From positions 1 through 14,074 of the forward strand of contig CAMAWS010000024.1 of NCBI GenBank assembly GCA_945861845.1: 14,074 nucleotides of DNA, read 5' to 3'. Both the position numbers and the translations under genes were made by a program. Below the pieces are notes generated by a model. It did no database searches. It was not told the origin of the DNA and saw only the letters and a list, made by a program, of their open reading frames with translations. Source of the stretch: Candidatus Sulfopaludibacter sp. SbA3 (lineage in GTDB: Bacteria > Acidobacteriota > Terriglobia > 20CM-2-55-15). Shown here piece by piece: positions 12,058-14,074 of the stretch; the first letter of the stretch is position 1, and every line of letters starts with the position of its first letter.

Positions 12058-13368
12058 ATGCCTGTCGCGGGACGTTCATTATTCAAGGCTGCAATGTGGC
12101 TGATGCTGGTCAGTTTCCTAGCTGAACCCGCATGGTCCCTGCCTGTGTTTGCCCGGCGATACGAAACTTCATGCACCACCTGCCATGTAATGATCCCGAA
12201 GTTGAACGCGTTTGGCCTCGCTTTCCGTAACAACGGCTACCGCATTCCCTCAAACGACGAGCGGATGCTCAAGACTTCCGATATTTCGCTGGGCGCACCG
12301 GCCTGGAGAACCCTGTGGCCCAAGGCCGTGTGGCCGGGCGCAATTTCAGGAATGCCTCCGGTTGCGGTGCGCGTAATGCTTGATACAAACATTCGTCCAT
12401 CTGCTCCCGTGAATGTCAATTTCGATTTCCCTCAGGGACTCGTTGGTTATTTCGCCGGACCCGCGGGCGATTCCTTCTCGTTCTTTGGAAATGTCTTCCT
12501 GCAGGGCTCCAACAACGCCGTCTTTCTGGATCGCGCTTACGGGCAATTCCGGTTGTTTCGCGAAACGGCAGGGCAAAACTGGCTCACGGTGAAAATTGGC
12601 CGCATCGACACTCGGGCTGAGCCCTTCTCAAACACATTCAAGCGCCTTACCGCGCAGAACTTCAATGTTGGCGACTACCGCCCCGCGGCCAATACCATGG
12701 CGCTTCGCGATCATGACGCAGGTATTGAGCTCTGGGGAGCAGCAACCGGGCCGAACAATCGTGGCGGCATCGAGTATGCCGCCGGCGTCACACAGGGAAC
12801 TGCGGGCAGGCCCGAAAACAACAATTTCAAAGACTACTACTGGACCGTTTCCTACAAGGTTGGCGGTCTGGGTGTGGTGGGTTCGCGTACCGAGCCAGCC
12901 GAGGTTACCAGCCCGGCCGAAGGATACAAGGAGACATCCGTCGGTTTCGGCGGGTTCATGTATATCGGAAAAGGCCAGCCGCCATTGGCGGGCGTGAGTG
13001 AAGACCGTTACCGGCGCGAGGGCGTGAAGGTCGATGTGTCGGTCCAGAATTTGAACGTGTTCGCCGCGGCGGTCCGCGGAGAAGACCAATTAAGGGGGCC
13101 CGCATCGTCGACCCTTAAAACCAGCGCGCTCTTCGCCGAAGCGGACTACCAGGTTCTTCCGTGGATCATGCCGATCCTCCGTTTTGAAAAGACCAATTAC
13201 TCGGACGGTCGTCGAAATATCGTTGCTCTTATTCCCGCAGTAAGCGTTCTCCTGCGCGCCAATGTCCGCGTACTTGGGGAGGCGCGCTATTTCAACCGGG
13301 TGAGCCAGACCGCCACGGCCAGGACGGGCCTGAATGAAGGCCTGGTGCGCCTGGAGTTCCTCTTTTGA
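12058..13368 (+). CDS. Monoheme cytochrome-outer membrane barrel protein, Cyc2-like
   Basis: I choose ATG 12058 because AAAGGA lies 6 nt upstream and a typical signal peptide follows (GRSLFKAAMWLMLVSFLAEPAWS, cleavage near residue 27); this gives 436 aa. Right after cleavage comes LPVFARRYETSCTTCHVMIP, with one haem c site (C39-T-T-C42-H43), then PKLNAFGLAFRNNGYR. This order is what is seen in Cyc2, the fused cytochrome-porin that oxidises Fe(II) at the cell surface: mature N-terminus with an FAR motif, CxxCH, P-x-LN-x-FG-x-x-F and GY. The remaining ~370 residues are amphipathic strands with many aromatic girdle residues, closing in RLEFLF, as in outer-membrane barrels. No second CxxCH is present. 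A direct role in iron oxidation is not shown; other extracellular redox partners, or a haem-bearing porin of another family, are possible. Confidence 0.7.
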   Translation: MPVAGRSLFKAAMWLMLVSFLAEPAWSLPVFARRYETSCTTCHVMIPKLNAFGLAFRNNGYRIPSNDERMLKTSDISLGAPAWRTLWPKAVWPGAISGMPPVAVRVMLDTNIRPSAPVNVNFDFPQGLVGYFAGPAGDSFSFFGNVFLQGSNNAVFLDRAYGQFRLFRETAGQNWLTVKIGRIDTRAEPFSNTFKRLTAQNFNVGDYRPAANTMALRDHDAGIELWGAATGPNNRGGIEYAAGVTQGTAGRPENNNFKDYYWTVSYKVGGLGVVGSRTEPAEVTSPAEGYKETSVGFGGFMYIGKGQPPLAGVSEDRYRREGVKVDVSVQNLNVFAAAVRGEDQLRGPASSTLKTSALFAEADYQVLPWIMPILRFEKTNYSDGRRNIVALIPAVSVLLRANVRVLGEARYFNRVSQTATARTGLNEGLVRLEFLF

Positions 13369-13390
13369 AGCGTCCTGTTAAAGGTCTCCG

Positions 13391-14014
13391 ATGGAAGTGA
13401 CGATAAAACGACCGACCTTACTACTCATTATGATTTCTGTGTTGCTTGCATTTATCACTGCCGGGCTGGCGGCCGGCCCCGCCGATGGCACAACGATCCA
13501 GGGACAAGTCATTGTGCGGAACGCGCGCGACAACGCCGACGCGATCATCTATATCGACAAAATACCCGGCAAGGTTTTTTCCCCGCCGGCCACACCAGTC
13601 GTTCTGGACCAGGTAAACCTGACGTTCACACCGCATGTCCTTCCGGTCCTGGTGGGAACAAGAGTCGCATTTCCAAATCGCGACGAAATACGCCACAACG
13701 TTTTCTCGCCAACCACGAATTCCAAGTTCAACCTTGGCACCTATCCGCGCGCGACCACGAAGTATTACGTTTTCGAAAAGCCCGGGCCCGTGACCTTGCT
13801 GTGCAATGTACACGCCGAAATGTCGGCGTATGTCATGGTCACCGAAACGCCTTACTTCGCTACTACCGACAAGACCGGTAAATTCACAATTCCGGACGTT
13901 CCGCCGGGGAATTACGTGCTGAAGGCGTGGCACGAAAAGTCCAAGCCAGAGAGCATGGAAATCGAGGTCCTGGACGGTCAGCCATTGAACGTGCAGTTTG
14001 AACTGCGCAGATAA
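13391..14014 (+). CDS. Periplasmic type-1 copper protein (cupredoxin) with C-terminal carboxypeptidase-regulatory-like domain
   Basis: The 207-aa protein has a signal peptide (IKRPTLLLIMISVLLAFITA, cleavage near residue 28). A cupredoxin domain follows (about 33-152). Its copper ligands fit the H-C-H-M pattern: H102 in IRHNVFSP, then C138, H141 and M144 in LLCNVHAEMSAYVMV. The loop C-x2-H-x2-M is the expected spacing for type-1 sites of plastocyanin/azurin/rusticyanin type. Residues about 155-205 (TDKTGKFTIPDVPPGNYVLKAWH) match the carboxypeptidase regulatory-like beta fold. This two-domain layout is found in proteins often labelled methylamine-utilization-like. It should carry one electron in the periplasm. 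It follows the haem-barrel gene by 22 bp, with AAAGGT 6 nt before the ATG, so the two are probably one operon and may pass electrons to each other. Confidence 0.85.
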   Translation: MEVTIKRPTLLLIMISVLLAFITAGLAAGPADGTTIQGQVIVRNARDNADAIIYIDKIPGKVFSPPATPVVLDQVNLTFTPHVLPVLVGTRVAFPNRDEIRHNVFSPTTNSKFNLGTYPRATTKYYVFEKPGPVTLLCNVHAEMSAYVMVTETPYFATTDKTGKFTIPDVPPGNYVLKAWHEKSKPESMEIEVLDGQPLNVQFELRR

Positions 14015-14020
14015 ACAGCG

Positions 14021-14074
14021 ATGAACCTGAAGCAAAAAACTCTTTTCTTCGTGGCGCTGAACGTGGCGGGATTG
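14021..14074 (+). CDS. N-terminus of a membrane-anchored protein, cut by the window edge
   Basis: ATG 14021 opens a frame that runs to the window end, encoding MNLKQKTLFFVALNVAGL. Two lysines followed by a hydrophobic stretch indicate a membrane anchor or signal anchor, as in the first transmembrane segment of sensor kinases, cyclases or chemoreceptors. The identity cannot be told from 18 residues. It starts 6 bp after the cupredoxin stop, so it probably belongs to the same operon; there is no clear Shine-Dalgarno, which agrees with translational coupling. Confidence 0.55.
   Translation, partial: MNLKQKTLFFVALNVAGL

Noticed and set aside
13421..14035. 204-aa minus-strand frame opposite the cupredoxin gene
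   Set aside because: The plus-strand frame has a signal peptide, copper ligands and a good ribosome binding site. The antisense frame has none of these.

Overview
The window looks like a metagenome- or genome-derived stretch of an Acidobacteriota-like, moderately GC-rich, Gram-negative bacterium. The pointers are a large Asn/Gly-rich Oar/TonB-receptor-like outer-membrane barrel, a Uma2-family gene end, a parDE-type toxin-antitoxin pair, and single-copy metabolic genes. The phylum is inferred from the style of these families, not from any marker gene.

Region 1 (1-2720) is an accessory patch. It holds the 3' end of a Uma2-family nuclease-like gene, an unrecognised 179-aa protein, an HNH endonuclease convergent to it with a 1-bp gap, and a ParE/ParD-type toxin-antitoxin pair. 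The HNH gene and the toxin-antitoxin pair each have a plausible sigma70-like promoter with a 17-bp spacer. Region 2 (2721-4464) is a non-coding stretch followed by an orphan Rieske non-heme iron oxygenase. Region 3 (4455-8242, minus strand) holds an outer-membrane barrel protein of unusual architecture, preceded by a ThiO-like glycine oxidase.

Region 4 (8260-11991, plus strand) is a metabolic run: a HAD-family phosphatase-like protein with an Asn in its nucleophile motif, a SirB1-type transglutaminase-fold/TPR protein translationally coupled to it, then proB and proA for proline synthesis. A compact nested hairpin lies inside a 13-codon upstream ORF directly before proA.

Region 5 (12011-14074, plus strand) is the most interesting part. 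A good extended -10 promoter leads into a secreted protein with one CxxCH haem motif at its N-terminus followed by an outer-membrane barrel, a layout resembling the Cyc2 cytochrome-porins of iron oxidisers. A periplasmic type-1 copper protein with an accessory C-terminal beta domain follows after 22 bp. Then comes the start of a membrane-anchored protein cut by the window edge. Cyc2 plus a cupredoxin is the logic of the Cyc2-rusticyanin path for moving electrons inward across the outer membrane, so this is a candidate extracellular-electron or metal redox module. That function is inference; the motifs and gene order are seen directly.
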